A DNA stretch of 64,000 nucleotides from Paracoccus sp. M683. GTDB taxonomy: Bacteria; Pseudomonadota; Alphaproteobacteria; Rhodobacterales; Rhodobacteraceae. The position numbers were made by a program, and so were the translations under genes. Shown one piece after another: positions 1 through 8,411 of the stretch (position 1 is its first letter; every line of letters begins with the position of its first letter). The notes under the pieces are model-generated. The model had not been told where the DNA came from and searched no databases. It saw nothing but the letters and a program-made list of their open reading frames with translations. The stretch spans positions 124,001 to 188,000 of the forward strand of contig NZ_VKDF01000008.1 of the NCBI RefSeq assembly GCF_007096355.1, given 5' to 3'.

Positions 1-1150
1 CAATCGCCATCGAGATGAACAGCGTCGTTCCGACCGGCGGCGTATAGAGGCCGACCGACAGGTTGATCACCATCATCAGGCCCAATTGCACCGGGTCCAG
101 CCCGATGGTGTTGCCGATGGTGACGAACAGCGGCGCCAGCAGCAGGACGGCGGCCGGCAGGTCAAGGAACATGCCGACGACCAGCATCACCAGGTTCAGC
201 GCGATCAGCACCATCCACGGCTCGGTCAGGTGGGTGCCGACAAAGGCGGCCAGGTTTTGCGGCACCTGTTCCGCCGTCAGGATCCACTGGATCGTGCCCG
301 AGGCCATGATGATCAGCATCACCGCGCCGGTCATCATCCCGGTCTCGACCAGCGCATTCCAGATCAGCCGGGGCGTGACATCGCGATAGAAGAAGATGCC
401 GATCAGCAGGGCATAGGCCACGGCCAGAACGCTGACCTCGGTTGGCGTGGCGATGCCGAAGCGCAGGGTGCCGATGATGAAGATTGGCATCAGCAGGGCG
501 GGCAGGGCAAAGATGATCTGGCTTTTGAAGGCGCGGAAGCCTCCGGGCAGGGGGGCGGAGGGCAGGCCGCGACGGCGGGCGACATACCAGACCATGACCA
601 TCATGCCGGCGGCCAGCAGCAGGCCGGGCAGGATGCCCGCGACGAACAGATCGACAATCGAGACATTGGCGACCAGCCCGTAAAGGATCAGCGGGATCGA
701 GGGCGGGATCAGCACCGACACGGTCGAGGACGAGGCATTGATCGCCGCGGCGAAGGGCGCGGGATAGCCGTCGCGCACCTGCACCGGGATCAGCGCGTTG
801 CCCATGGCCGAGGCATCGGCCACGGCCGAGCCGGACACACCGCCGAACATGACCGAGCCGAGGATGCTGACCTGTCCAAGGCCTCCACGAAAGCGGCCGA
901 CGATCAGGCGGGCGATATTGACCAGATATTCCCCGAACTTGCCGTGCATCATCAGCGAACCGGCAAGGATGAAATAGGGGATGGCCAGCATCGGAAAGGC
1001 CTGGGTCGGGGCGTAAAGCCGCTGCGCGATCACCGCCAGGGGCTTGCCATCCATCAGCAGGGCCAGCGCGGTGCCGCCCAGCATGGCATGGGCAACCGGC
1101 ACCGACAGTGCCATCAGGCCGAAGAAGGCGAATACGAGAATGGGGGTCAT
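1..1150 (-). CDS. dctM: TRAP transporter large permease (DctM), 3' end cut by window edge
   Basis: This reading frame begins at 1150 and is still open at the left edge, so about 383 residues are visible and the C-terminus is missing. It reads as a very hydrophobic protein with many membrane segments and typical DctM stretches (MLAIPYFILAG near the N-terminus, SAVADASAMG, PPSIPLILYG). DctM is the ion-coupled translocation subunit of TRAP importers. It lies 12 bases after dctQ and has a strong GGAGGA ribosome binding site, so it is the last visible gene of a dctP-dctQ-dctM set. The substrate cannot be read from the permease; the upstream transketolase and dehydrogenase genes suggest a sugar acid, sugar alcohol or related carbon source. 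Confidence 0.93.
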   Translation of the reverse strand, partial: MTPILVFAFFGLMALSVPVAHAMLGGTALALLMDGKPLAVIAQRLYAPTQAFPMLAIPYFILAGSLMMHGKFGEYLVNIARLIVGRFRGGLGQVSILGSVMFGGVSGSAVADASAMGNALIPVQVRDGYPAPFAAAINASSSTVSVLIPPSIPLILYGLVANVSIVDLFVAGILPGLLLAAGMMVMVWYVARRRGLPSAPLPGGFRAFKSQIIFALPALLMPIFIIGTLRFGIATPTEVSVLAVAYALLIGIFFYRDVTPRLIWNALVETGMMTGAVMLIIMASGTIQWILTAEQVPQNLAAFVGTHLTEPWMVLIALNLVMLVVGMFLDLPAAVLLLAPLFVTIGNTIGLDPVQLGLMMVINLSVGLYTPPVGTTLFISMAI

Positions 1151-1162
1151 GTCATTTCCTCC

Positions 1163-1726
1163 TCAGCTGAGGCTCGAAGCGGTCTCGACGCAGCGCAGCT
1201 CTCGGCCCATCGCGGCTGCGATCAGGTCGCAGGCGCAGATCACCGCAATGCCGCCGAAGCCATAGACAAGGCTGGCATAGCCCCAAAGCTGGCTGATCCC
1301 GCCAAGCGCCGTGATCTTCTGGAACTGCGCCGCGCCGATGATCGGGAACGAGGACCAGACCACGAAGACCGAAATCAGCAGCGTCAGCGCCGTCATGATG
1401 ACGAACAGCCCCTTGCGGCCCTGTTCCGGCAGCAGGTCAGGCAGGATGGTGATGGCGATATTGCGGCCATGAACCGTGGCGATCACCACGCCGCCCGCGA
1501 TCATCCAGGGCAACAGGATGGCGTGGATGTCATAGGCCCAGCCCAGCCCCTGACCCGAGACATAGCGCAAGACCACATTGACCATCAGCGCCACGAACAG
1601 GACGACCAGCGTGCCCACGCAGATCACCTGACCCGAAACATCCAGCGCCCGCACAATCCCTTGCAGGGCAGAGGGCGCGGGGCGCCCCCCGTTGCTGTCA
1701 GGGTCCGGTTGCGCAGCGCCGCTCAT
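1163..1726 (-). CDS. dctQ: TRAP transporter small permease (DctQ)
   Basis: 187 residues with about four hydrophobic segments (around residues 33-55, 70-85, 105-127 and 148-165), the size and topology of DctQ small permeases. The LRYVSGQGLGWA stretch after the first helix matches the family pattern of a small loop with an aromatic. DctQ pairs with DctM in the inner membrane. Its start overlaps the stop of dctP by four bases (ATGA), indicating translational coupling. It has a polar N-terminal extension of about 20 residues before the first helix, as is common in this family. Confidence 0.92.
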   Translation of the reverse strand: MSGAAQPDPDSNGGRPAPSALQGIVRALDVSGQVICVGTLVVLFVALMVNVVLRYVSGQGLGWAYDIHAILLPWMIAGGVVIATVHGRNIAITILPDLLPEQGRKGLFVIMTALTLLISVFVVWSSFPIIGAAQFQKITALGGISQLWGYASLVYGFGGIAVICACDLIAAAMGRELRCVETASSLS

Positions 1727-2691
1727 TTCGCGGCCTCGGCGGTGATCGCGTCGACCAGCTCGGGGAACTTGGCGCGGTATTCGTCATAGACCGGCGCTGT
1801 GGCATCGACAAAGGCCTGCCGGTCGGCGATCTCGGTCACGGTGGCGCCTTCATCGACCAGCTTCTGCCGGACCTCGGCTTCCTGTTCGGTCGCCGCCTGA
1901 CGCTGGAAGGCCGTGGCCTCGTCGGCGGATGCCTGGACGCAGGCCTGATCCTCGGGCGAGAGCGACGACCACCAGGCCATGCTGGCCAGCAAAGGCGAGG
2001 TCTCGTATTTGTGCCCGGTCAGCGAGATGAACTTGGTGATCTCGTGGATCTTGGACGAATAGATATTGGTCAGCGGGTTTTCCTGCGCCTCGAAGACGCC
2101 CGATTGCAGCGCGGTCGGCAGTTCGGAAAAGGTCAGCGGGGCCGGGTTCGCGCCCACCGCGTTGAAGATGGCGATGGTCATGTCATCGGGGGGCGTGCGG
2201 ATCTTCACGCCCTTCAGGTCGGCCGGCGTTGTGATCGACTTCTTCAGGTGGGTGACATGGCGGATGCCATTGTCCCACAGGCCCAGCAGCTTCAGCCCGG
2301 CGGCCTGCGCGCGTTCGTCGATCTGGGTCTTGATCTCGCCGTCGATGACCTTCCAGGCGCTTGGCGCATCGGCAAAGAGGAAGGGCAGGCCGATCACGTT
2401 CAGCTCGGGGATGATCTGGGCGGTGGCGCCCTGGCTGTTGGCGGTCAGCTGGATCACATTGGCCGAGGTCGAGGTCAGCGCCTCGACATCATCGCCCATG
2501 GTGGCGGCGCCGGCGACGCTGACCTCGATCCGGCCCTCGCTGCAAGCGGCTACCTTTTCGGCAAAGAAATCGGCAGCCAGCGAGCGCGGGTTTCCCGGCG
2601 GTTGCGCATGGGCCAGAATGACGGTGTCGGCGGTGGCGGCGCCCGTGAATACGGTGCTGCACAGGATAGCGGCCAGAATGGTGCGGTTCAT
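1723..2691 (-). CDS. dctP: TRAP transporter substrate-binding protein (DctP)
   Basis: 322 residues beginning with a signal peptide (MNRTILAAILCSTVFTGAATA), so periplasmic. The body has DctP family landmarks: FFAEKVAACSEGRIEVSV, LNVIGLPFLF, LKGVKIRTPP, FSELPTALQSGVFEAQENPLTNI. The Arg in 'KIRTP' normally binds a carboxylate of the ligand, so an organic acid or aldonate-type substrate is likely. A good GGGAGG ribosome binding site precedes the ATG. It is the first TRAP gene and follows the SDR gene by about 60 bases within the same leftward transcription unit. Confidence 0.94.
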   Translation of the reverse strand: MNRTILAAILCSTVFTGAATADTVILAHAQPPGNPRSLAADFFAEKVAACSEGRIEVSVAGAATMGDDVEALTSTSANVIQLTANSQGATAQIIPELNVIGLPFLFADAPSAWKVIDGEIKTQIDERAQAAGLKLLGLWDNGIRHVTHLKKSITTPADLKGVKIRTPPDDMTIAIFNAVGANPAPLTFSELPTALQSGVFEAQENPLTNIYSSKIHEITKFISLTGHKYETSPLLASMAWWSSLSPEDQACVQASADEATAFQRQAATEQEAEVRQKLVDEGATVTEIADRQAFVDATAPVYDEYRAKFPELVDAITAEAAK

Positions 2692-2754
2692 GGTGATACC
2701 TCCCGGTAGGAATGATGGGTGATGCCCGCCGCCTCCTCGCGGCAGGCGGATTTG

Positions 2755-3507
2755 TCAGTGGATCAGCGACCCGCCGTTCACGTCGACCTCGGTGCCGGTG
2801 CAATAGGCCGACAGGTCCGAGGCGAGAAACAGGCAGCAGCCCGCGACGTCGCTGGCCTCGCCCGCACGGCCCATCGGGATACCGGCCAGAATGCCCGTCA
2901 TCATGTCGGGCGTCAGTTTCCCGGCGGTGATGTCGGTGGCGATGAAGCCGGGGCAGACGGCATTGACGCGGATATTCTGCGGCGCAAGCTCGCGCGCCAT
3001 CGCCTTGGTCAGGCCCAGCACCCCGGCCTTGGCGGCCGAGTAATGCGGCCCGCCAAAGATGCCGCCGCCGCGCTGCGCGGAAACCGAGGACAGGTTGACG
3101 ATGCTGCCCGCATTCTGGTCGCGCATGGCCGGGATGACCGCCTGGCTCATATACAGCGTGCCGCGCAGGTTCACGTCCAGCACGGCGTCATAATTGCCGG
3201 GGCCGATATCCATGACTTTCAGGGGCTGGGTGATCCCGGCATTGTTGACCAGCACATCGACGCGGCCCCATTGCTGCAACAACGCGTCGGCTGCGGCCTT
3301 GCAGGCGCCCAGATCGGTCACGTCGCAGGCCAGCCCAACGTGGCCGTCACCCAGATCGGCGGCGGCGGCCTTGGCCTGATCCGCGTTCAGATCCAGAATG
3401 GCAACCGTCGCGCCGTGATCGGCAAAAAGCTGCGCCGTCGCCTTGCCCAGACCGCGAGGCGAGGCCGCCCCGGTCACGATTACATATTTTCCGTCCAAAA
3501 GGCCCAT
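2755..3507 (-). CDS. SDR family NAD(P)-dependent oxidoreductase
   Basis: 250 residues, normal for a classical short-chain dehydrogenase. Visible are the nucleotide-binding turn TGAASPRGLG (residues 12-21, slightly longer than the usual TGxxxGxG), NNAG (88-91), catalytic Ser at 140/141, and YSAAK with Tyr156 and Lys160. The C-terminus ends in VDVNGGSLI, as in FabG-like SDRs. It lies between the split transketolase and the TRAP genes, so it probably oxidises or reduces a polyol, ketose or sugar acid brought in by the transporter. The exact substrate is not predictable from sequence. A GGAGA ribosome binding site supports the start. Confidence 0.9.
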   Translation of the reverse strand: MGLLDGKYVIVTGAASPRGLGKATAQLFADHGATVAILDLNADQAKAAAADLGDGHVGLACDVTDLGACKAAADALLQQWGRVDVLVNNAGITQPLKVMDIGPGNYDAVLDVNLRGTLYMSQAVIPAMRDQNAGSIVNLSSVSAQRGGGIFGGPHYSAAKAGVLGLTKAMARELAPQNIRVNAVCPGFIATDITAGKLTPDMMTGILAGIPMGRAGEASDVAGCCLFLASDLSAYCTGTEVDVNGGSLIH

Positions 3508-3533
3508 GACCTTCTCCTTCCTTCTGGGGCGGC

Positions 3534-4568
3534 TTACAGCCAGCCCTTGATGCGGGTGGTGATGCTGTCGACCGTCAGGCCGTACATCTGGTGCAGGGTC
3601 GGCAGGGCGCCGGCTTCCAGGAACTGATCGGGCAGGCCGATCATGCGGAAGGCGGGCGTCACACCGTTCGTCAGCAGGGTGGTGGCCACGGCCTCGCCCA
3701 GACCGCCCACGACGGTGTGGTTTTCGGCGGTGACGACCAGACGGCCGCCCTTGCGGGCCTCGGCCAGGATGGTTTCGGTATCCAGCGGCTTTATCGTCGG
3801 CACATGCAGCACGGCGACATCGACACCGTCGCGGGCCAGCGCCTCGGCGGCATCCAGCGCCCGCATGGTCATGAACCCGGTCGAGACGACCAGCACATCG
3901 CGCCCCTCGCGGATGACCTGCGCGCGGCCCAGCTGGAACTTGTAATCCGGCTTGTGACGGGTCAGCACCGAGGGCACCTTGCCGCGCGGCAACCGGCTGT
4001 AGACCGGCCCGTCATGGGCGGCGATCTGCGGCACCATGCCCATGATGTCATCGGCGTCGCAGGGGTCGATCACCGTCATGTTCGGCAGACCCCGGAAGAT
4101 CGCCAGATCCTCGGTCGCCTGATGGCTGGGGCCATAGCCTGTGGTCAGGCCGGGCAGGGCGCAGACGATCTTGACCGGCAGGTTTTCTTCGGCAATGGCC
4201 ATGGCGATGAAGTCATAGGCGCGGCGGCTGGCAAACACCGCATAGGTCGTGGCGAAGGGGTTGAAGCCCTCGCGCGCCAGACCGGCGGCGGCGGACATCA
4301 GCAACTGCTCGGCCATGCCCATCTGGTAGAAGCGTTCCGGCATCGCCTGCGCAAAGACGTGCAGGTCGGTATATTTGGCCAGATCGGCAGACAGGCCGAC
4401 GATCTTGTCGTCTTTCTTCGCCGCCTCGACCAGCGCGTGCCCAAAAGGCGCCGTCACCGTGTCATAGCCCTCGGCGGCCAGCGAGGCGATCATCGCCGTG
4501 GTCGCCACGCGCGGCCCGTCGGGCAGGCGGCGCGGTTCGTATTTGCGCGTCATTGATGCCAAGGTCAT
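3534..4568 (-). CDS. Split transketolase, C-terminal (pyrimidine-binding) subunit
   Basis: Starting at the ATG at 4568 gives 344 residues, with the start overlapping the stop of the N-terminal subunit as ATGA; a longer frame exists upstream but overlaps that gene. The protein has the transketolase Pyr and C-terminal domains: MAEQLLMSAAAGLAREGFNPFATTYAVFASRRAYD, then PGLTTGYGPSHQATED, and a C-terminal half with LHVPTIKPLDTETI and TAENHTVVGGLGEAV. Such two-gene transketolases include general-purpose enzymes and specialised ones such as apulose-4-phosphate (AptAB) or sulfo-sugar (SqwGH) transketolases. Which applies here is open; the adjoining SDR and TRAP genes favour a specialised catabolic role. 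Confidence 0.9.
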   Translation of the reverse strand: MTLASMTRKYEPRRLPDGPRVATTAMIASLAAEGYDTVTAPFGHALVEAAKKDDKIVGLSADLAKYTDLHVFAQAMPERFYQMGMAEQLLMSAAAGLAREGFNPFATTYAVFASRRAYDFIAMAIAEENLPVKIVCALPGLTTGYGPSHQATEDLAIFRGLPNMTVIDPCDADDIMGMVPQIAAHDGPVYSRLPRGKVPSVLTRHKPDYKFQLGRAQVIREGRDVLVVSTGFMTMRALDAAEALARDGVDVAVLHVPTIKPLDTETILAEARKGGRLVVTAENHTVVGGLGEAVATTLLTNGVTPAFRMIGLPDQFLEAGALPTLHQMYGLTVDSITTRIKGWL

Positions 4569-5419
4569 TGCGGTTTCCCCTCTTCCAGAACGGCCAGAGC
4601 CTTGGCCCATTCATCCGCCTCGACGCGGACGAAATGCGTGATTTCGCGCGTTTCGAGAAAGTCGACGCCCTTGCACATGGTGGTGTCGAAGATGATGACG
4701 CGCGGGCCGGGATGGGTGCTGGCGCGGGCCTCGTCGAAGGCGGCCACGACGGCCTCCAGATCGTTGCCATCCACCCGCTGCGCATGCCAGCCAAAGGCCT
4801 GCCACCTGGCGCGCTCGTCGCCCTGCGCCAGCGCGGCGGTGGATCTGCCATCGGCCTGCTGGTCGTTGAAATCCACAAGGCAGATCAGGTTGTCCAGCTT
4901 GTGCTGGGTGCCGGACATAACCGCCTCCCAGGTCGAGCCTTCACCCAATTCGCCATCCGACATCAGGTTATAGACAAAGGCCGGGCTGTCCTTGCGCTTC
5001 AGCCCAAGGGCCATGCCGACCGCGATCCCCAGACCGTGGCCAAGCGAGCCGCCGGTGATCTCCATCCCCGGCGTATAGGAGGCCATGCCCGACATCGGCA
5101 TGCGGCTGTCATCCATGCCATAGGTTTCCAGCTCGTCCTCTGGCAGGATGCCGGCCTCCATCAGCACCGCATAAAGCGCGATGGCGTAATGCCCGATGGA
5201 CAGCAGGAAACGGTCGCGCCCCTCCCATTCCGGGTCCTTGGGGTCAAAGTTCAGCGCGTGGAAATAGGATGCCGCCAGCACGTCGGCGACGCCAAGCGCC
5301 TGGCCGATATAGCCCTGTCCCTGCACCTTGCCCATCAGCAGGGCCTTGCGGCGAATATTCCATGCCCGCAGCGCCAACGAGGTGTTGGACGCCGCAAAAG
5401 AGCGGCTTTCGACTGTCAT
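4565..5419 (-). CDS. Split transketolase, N-terminal (thiamine diphosphate-binding) subunit
   Basis: 284 residues from the ATG at 5419, which has a clear GGAGGA ribosome binding site; an upstream in-frame ATG near 5524 has none. It carries the ThDP-binding region: GGSLGHGLGIAVGMALG, then SDGELGEGSTWEA and LICLVDFNDQQADG, the equivalent of the GDG-N30-N motif with Ser replacing the first Gly. It also has SIGHYAIALYAVL from the transketolase active site. It forms an alpha2beta2-type enzyme with the downstream subunit, transferring a two-carbon ketol unit. It is the first gene of the leftward operon; the promoter should lie in the AT-richer DNA between 5420 and 5525. Confidence 0.91.
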   Translation of the reverse strand: MTVESRSFAASNTSLALRAWNIRRKALLMGKVQGQGYIGQALGVADVLAASYFHALNFDPKDPEWEGRDRFLLSIGHYAIALYAVLMEAGILPEDELETYGMDDSRMPMSGMASYTPGMEITGGSLGHGLGIAVGMALGLKRKDSPAFVYNLMSDGELGEGSTWEAVMSGTQHKLDNLICLVDFNDQQADGRSTAALAQGDERARWQAFGWHAQRVDGNDLEAVVAAFDEARASTHPGPRVIIFDTTMCKGVDFLETREITHFVRVEADEWAKALAVLEEGKPQ

Positions 5420-6378
5420 GAGTTCCTCCGATCGGCTTGTGCCGTAGGGGAAACATGCGTCGAATCGCAGAAATAGTCTTGTATCAATCCTTTTTGATTT
5501 GTTTAGCTGTGCTTCAGTTTGCATCAGCCTTTACGCGGGCCCCTTGACCAGCAGGTAATGGCTGGATTGCCCATCTTGGCGCAGCTGGCGAGTAGGCTCG
5601 TGGTCGCCGTGCCTCGAACTTCCGCCAAAGCAGGGTGCCATGAAACAGCGGTGGACGATAAAGCAGGCGACGCGGGTTCGGTGCATGCGGTGATTTTGTT
5701 CCCGCCCTCGGCGAAGCCGCCCCAAGCCGCATGGCCGGCGTCCGAAGGATCGCCATGCCGCTGCCATCCGAGCCCCAGTCTTGTCCTTGCAGGGGCGATG
5801 GATGATCCGAAATGCCGAAGGCTTGGCTTTCCGCCGATTGCCGTCAGCCTTGAGTGTCCCATGGGTGTCGTTGAAGATGAACCCATCCGAGTGCCCGAGG
5901 TGTCGCACGCCACAAGCGCCGCAACTCGGCGCTGTCAACAGGCCGTTGAAACCGACAGACCATGGAGCGGCCATCTTCTTACCTGACAGGCAGTTCGGCA
6001 TATTCGAAAGCGTCGGAGATCCAGCTGCCCTTGGCGCTTCCGTTCAGCTTGTCGCTGCCTCGGCCCATTGCAAGGGCTGGAAGGCCCGCTGCGGCCAGCT
6101 GCTTTCTGGCCCGTGCGTCCCGCCCCCTGAAACAGTGCCCGCAAGGCGATCGGGAGCTTGGCCATTTCCGGCGAAATCGAAATCCCGAAGTGATGATTTT
6201 TCTACAATATGCTGCCGCGGGACGATTTTCCTGCGCGGCCACTGAAGGCTCGTTGAGAAAGGTTAATGAATAACAAGCGCCCGCCGAGAAAAATCTCGGC
6301 AGGCGTCGTGGTCATGTCCCAAAACGCGGAATGTGTCAGCCAATGTGCCGGGGCTTTTTCTTGCGAGGCTGGTGTTGT
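5420..6378. other. About 960 bp with no recognisable gene
   Basis: Several overlapping open frames of 60-156 codons exist on both strands, but none shows recognisable motifs, a convincing ribosome binding site or alphaproteobacterial codon bias. The first about 100 bases are AT-rich and probably hold the promoter of the leftward transketolase operon. The middle (about 5530-6240) reads like decayed or non-coding DNA. I looked for transposase motifs, structured-RNA cores and tRNA signatures and saw none I could defend. It could be a remnant of a lost gene, a poorly conserved small protein, or regulatory DNA. Confidence 0.5.
6278..6305 (-). terminator. Stem-loop downstream of the 6379-6873 gene
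   Basis: The arms GCCGAGA (6283-6289) and TCTCGGC (6294-6300) flank an AAAA loop and extend by CGCC/GGCG outside one mismatch. It lies 74 bases after the leftward gene's stop. No long T-run follows on the minus strand, so this is a terminator-like hairpin rather than a textbook terminator. Confidence 0.5.
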
Positions 6379-6873
6379 CTACAGCTCGATCTGCGGCTGA
6401 TAGGGGTCGACGGGCAGCTTTTCGGGCGTGGTGCCGGGCCGGTCCCGGCCAAGATCGCCAAGGCCTTCGCCAAGCGCCGGGGGCGGGGGGGCGCCGGGTT
6501 TGCGGCGGATGATGATATCGCCATTTTCCAGACGCTCGGGTGTCTGGTAATTGCCGATGTCGTCGACCAGCACCGATAGGTCGCTGACCGCAGGGCCCAG
6601 CATGGCAAGGGCATCGCCAAGACTCTGGGACAACCCGTCAATCTCGGGGGCCATGTCGTTCAGCAGGTTCTGGAACAACATGCCCATGCCGCGGCCGATC
6701 AGGTCGGCGCCTTCATCCGTGGATCCGTCCGGCGGGGCGGCAGGGTCATCGGCCAATGGCGGGGTATAGCCATAGTCCTGACCGGTCTCGGGGGCGGGGT
6801 CGTCAGTCTGGGCCAGCGCGAAGGGCGCGGCAGCCAGAAGGGCGATCAGCGGCAGGGCATAGATGCGTTTCAT
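6379..6873 (-). CDS. Secreted hypothetical protein
   Basis: 164 residues with a clear signal peptide (MKRIYALPLIALLAAAPFALA, cleavage before QTDD). The mature protein has a Pro/Asp-rich N-terminus (about residues 23-55), an amphipathic helical middle (GMGMLFQNLLNDMAPEIDGL... about 60-100) and a Pro-rich C-terminus containing NGDIIIRRKPGAP. Similar small secreted proteins with an 'NGDIIIRRK' segment are common in Rhodobacteraceae but have no established function; some carry misleading ATPase labels and no Walker motif is visible here. It stands alone between two unrelated units and ends in a stem-loop. Confidence 0.75.
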   Translation of the reverse strand: MKRIYALPLIALLAAAPFALAQTDDPAPETGQDYGYTPPLADDPAAPPDGSTDEGADLIGRGMGMLFQNLLNDMAPEIDGLSQSLGDALAMLGPAVSDLSVLVDDIGNYQTPERLENGDIIIRRKPGAPPPPALGEGLGDLGRDRPGTTPEKLPVDPYQPQIEL

Positions 6874-6927
6874 GGTCTGAAGATGGGGACTGGTGCGGGG
6901 CAGCGCAAGCCACTTCCGCGCGAGCGT

Positions 6928-7653
6928 TCAGGTGGTGCGGGTGGCGCGGGCGATCTGTTCCGGCGTGATGCCGTGGCGGGGGCCGAACCGGGCGCGGGCG
7001 GCCTGCAAGCGGGGATCGTCAGGGCGCAGGCCAAGGGTGGTGATGAACTCGATGCGTTGCGCCTGGCGCAGGGCCTCGCGGTCGATGGCGGTTCCAAGGG
7101 CGCGGTCGATCACCTCACCGCCGGGCGAGACATGAAACCAGCGGCGAAAATCGCGGAAATGGTGCTGGTTGTGCAGCGTGGTGACGTGGCGCTCGGCGGC
7201 GGTTTTGGGCACGGGCAGATGGGCGGTCATGTGGAACCACTCATAGGCAAGGAACGTGCCGACCCCGCCCAGCAGGATCACGGCCGCGCCGATCTGCCAG
7301 CCCAGGCCTGGCAGGATCAGCCCGCCAACGGCGCTGGCCAGCAGGAAATGCAGGCCCAACATCGGCAGCGCGATCCACCAGGGCACGAAGAACAGCCCCG
7401 GCACAGTGGGGAAATCGTGATGGCCGTAATGCGCCTGATACAACAGGTCGAACCGCCACTGATCGCGCGGCGGCGGCAGATGAAACAGAAAGCGGTGCAT
7501 CGCATATTCGTTCAGGAACTGCCCGGCGACGCCGATCGGGACCAGCAGCCACAGCCACCACGGGCCAAGGGCCACCACGACCAGGCCGGCCAGAAAGGCC
7601 AACGCCATCACGGCGATGGCCCAATGCGATGCCATCAGTCGCAGTCTGCTCAT
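6928..7653 (-). CDS. Fatty acid hydroxylase / sterol desaturase superfamily membrane protein
   Basis: 241 residues with several membrane helices and the eight-histidine di-iron signature of the superfamily: HRFLFH (His53, His58), HYGHH (75-79), HMTAH and HNQHH further on. Members hydroxylate or desaturate fatty acids, sterols or carotenoids using O2 at a membrane di-iron centre. The C-terminal about 60 residues are a soluble tail. The start overlaps the stop of the upstream TerB/DnaJ gene by four bases. The substrate is unknown; the nearby lysoplasmalogenase hints at a membrane-lipid theme, which is only inference. Confidence 0.82.
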   Translation of the reverse strand: MSRLRLMASHWAIAVMALAFLAGLVVVALGPWWLWLLVPIGVAGQFLNEYAMHRFLFHLPPPRDQWRFDLLYQAHYGHHDFPTVPGLFFVPWWIALPMLGLHFLLASAVGGLILPGLGWQIGAAVILLGGVGTFLAYEWFHMTAHLPVPKTAAERHVTTLHNQHHFRDFRRWFHVSPGGEVIDRALGTAIDREALRQAQRIEFITTLGLRPDDPRLQAARARFGPRHGITPEQIARATRTT

Positions 7654-8372
7654 TCGGTGGCGACCTTGTGCATGCCGCGAAACTCGTCCCAGGCCTCGGT
7701 CAGGCTGCGGGTGCGGGCCTCGGCCAGGCGCACGGCCTCGGGCGGCAGGCCGCGGGCGATGGCGCGGTCGGGATGCGCCTCGCGGATCAGGGCGCGATAG
7801 CGTTTGCGCGCCTCGGGCAGCGGTGTGTCGGGGGCCAGGCCAAGCACGTGGCAGGGCGCGCAGGTGCGGTCGGGATCATGGCGCAGCCGGATGGTGGCGA
7901 TCTGGGCCGGGGACAGGCCGAAGATGCCGCCGACCTCGTCGATGAAGTCGACCTCGTTGGGATGCAGCGCGCCATCCGCCAGCGCGATGATGAATAAGCC
8001 CTCGATCACGTCCAGCAGGACCGCATCGGCGGGGGGGAACATGGCGGCGATGCGGCGCGCCCAAGCGTCAAAGCCGGCCACGTCCTGACGCGCCAGATCA
8101 AAGACGCGGGCGGCGTTCTTTTCCTCGGCCCGCGGGATGACGAACAGCCGGCGAAAGGCCGCCACCTCGGACCGGGCGACGGCGCCATCGGCCTTGGCCA
8201 GCTTGGCGCCAAGCGCGATGATCGCGATCGAGAAGGCGACCGAACGTTCCGGCGGCACCGAGGCGCGACGCGGCGACAGCATCGCCGCCAGCCGGTCGGC
8301 GATTCGCTGCCAGAAGCTGCGGGGCTTGGGCAGTTCGGGGGCGGCAGAGGTATTTGTGGCCAGATCCATCAT
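7650..8372 (-). CDS. TerB-like / DnaJ domain co-chaperone (DjlA-like, no membrane anchor)
   Basis: 240 residues. Residues about 45-155 form a helical TerB-type domain (ALGAKLAKADGAVARSEV and ALADGALHPNEVDFIDEVGGIFGL are its two characteristic acidic repeats). Residues about 175-235 form a J domain with the essential HPD tripeptide in REAHPDRA. This order matches DjlA, but the N-terminal membrane helix of Escherichia coli DjlA is absent, so the protein is predicted cytosolic. J domains stimulate the Hsp70 (DnaK) ATPase. It is coupled to the downstream hydroxylase gene by an ATGA overlap. Confidence 0.85.
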   Translation of the reverse strand: MMDLATNTSAAPELPKPRSFWQRIADRLAAMLSPRRASVPPERSVAFSIAIIALGAKLAKADGAVARSEVAAFRRLFVIPRAEEKNAARVFDLARQDVAGFDAWARRIAAMFPPADAVLLDVIEGLFIIALADGALHPNEVDFIDEVGGIFGLSPAQIATIRLRHDPDRTCAPCHVLGLAPDTPLPEARKRYRALIREAHPDRAIARGLPPEAVRLAEARTRSLTEAWDEFRGMHKVATE

Positions 8373-8411
8373 GGGGGCAGGTTATCGTGGATGCGCGCGG
8401 TGGGCCAGCGA

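Noticed and set aside
86..1789. Plus-strand frame of 567 codons opposite the TRAP permease genes
   Set aside because: His/Gln/Asp/Arg-rich shadow of dctM and dctQ, which have clear membrane-protein sequence and ribosome sites on the other strand.
5524..6242. Possible insertion sequence or transposase remnant
   Set aside because: No DDE or other transposase motif, terminal inverted repeats or target duplication could be found by eye in any frame; left as unexplained DNA.
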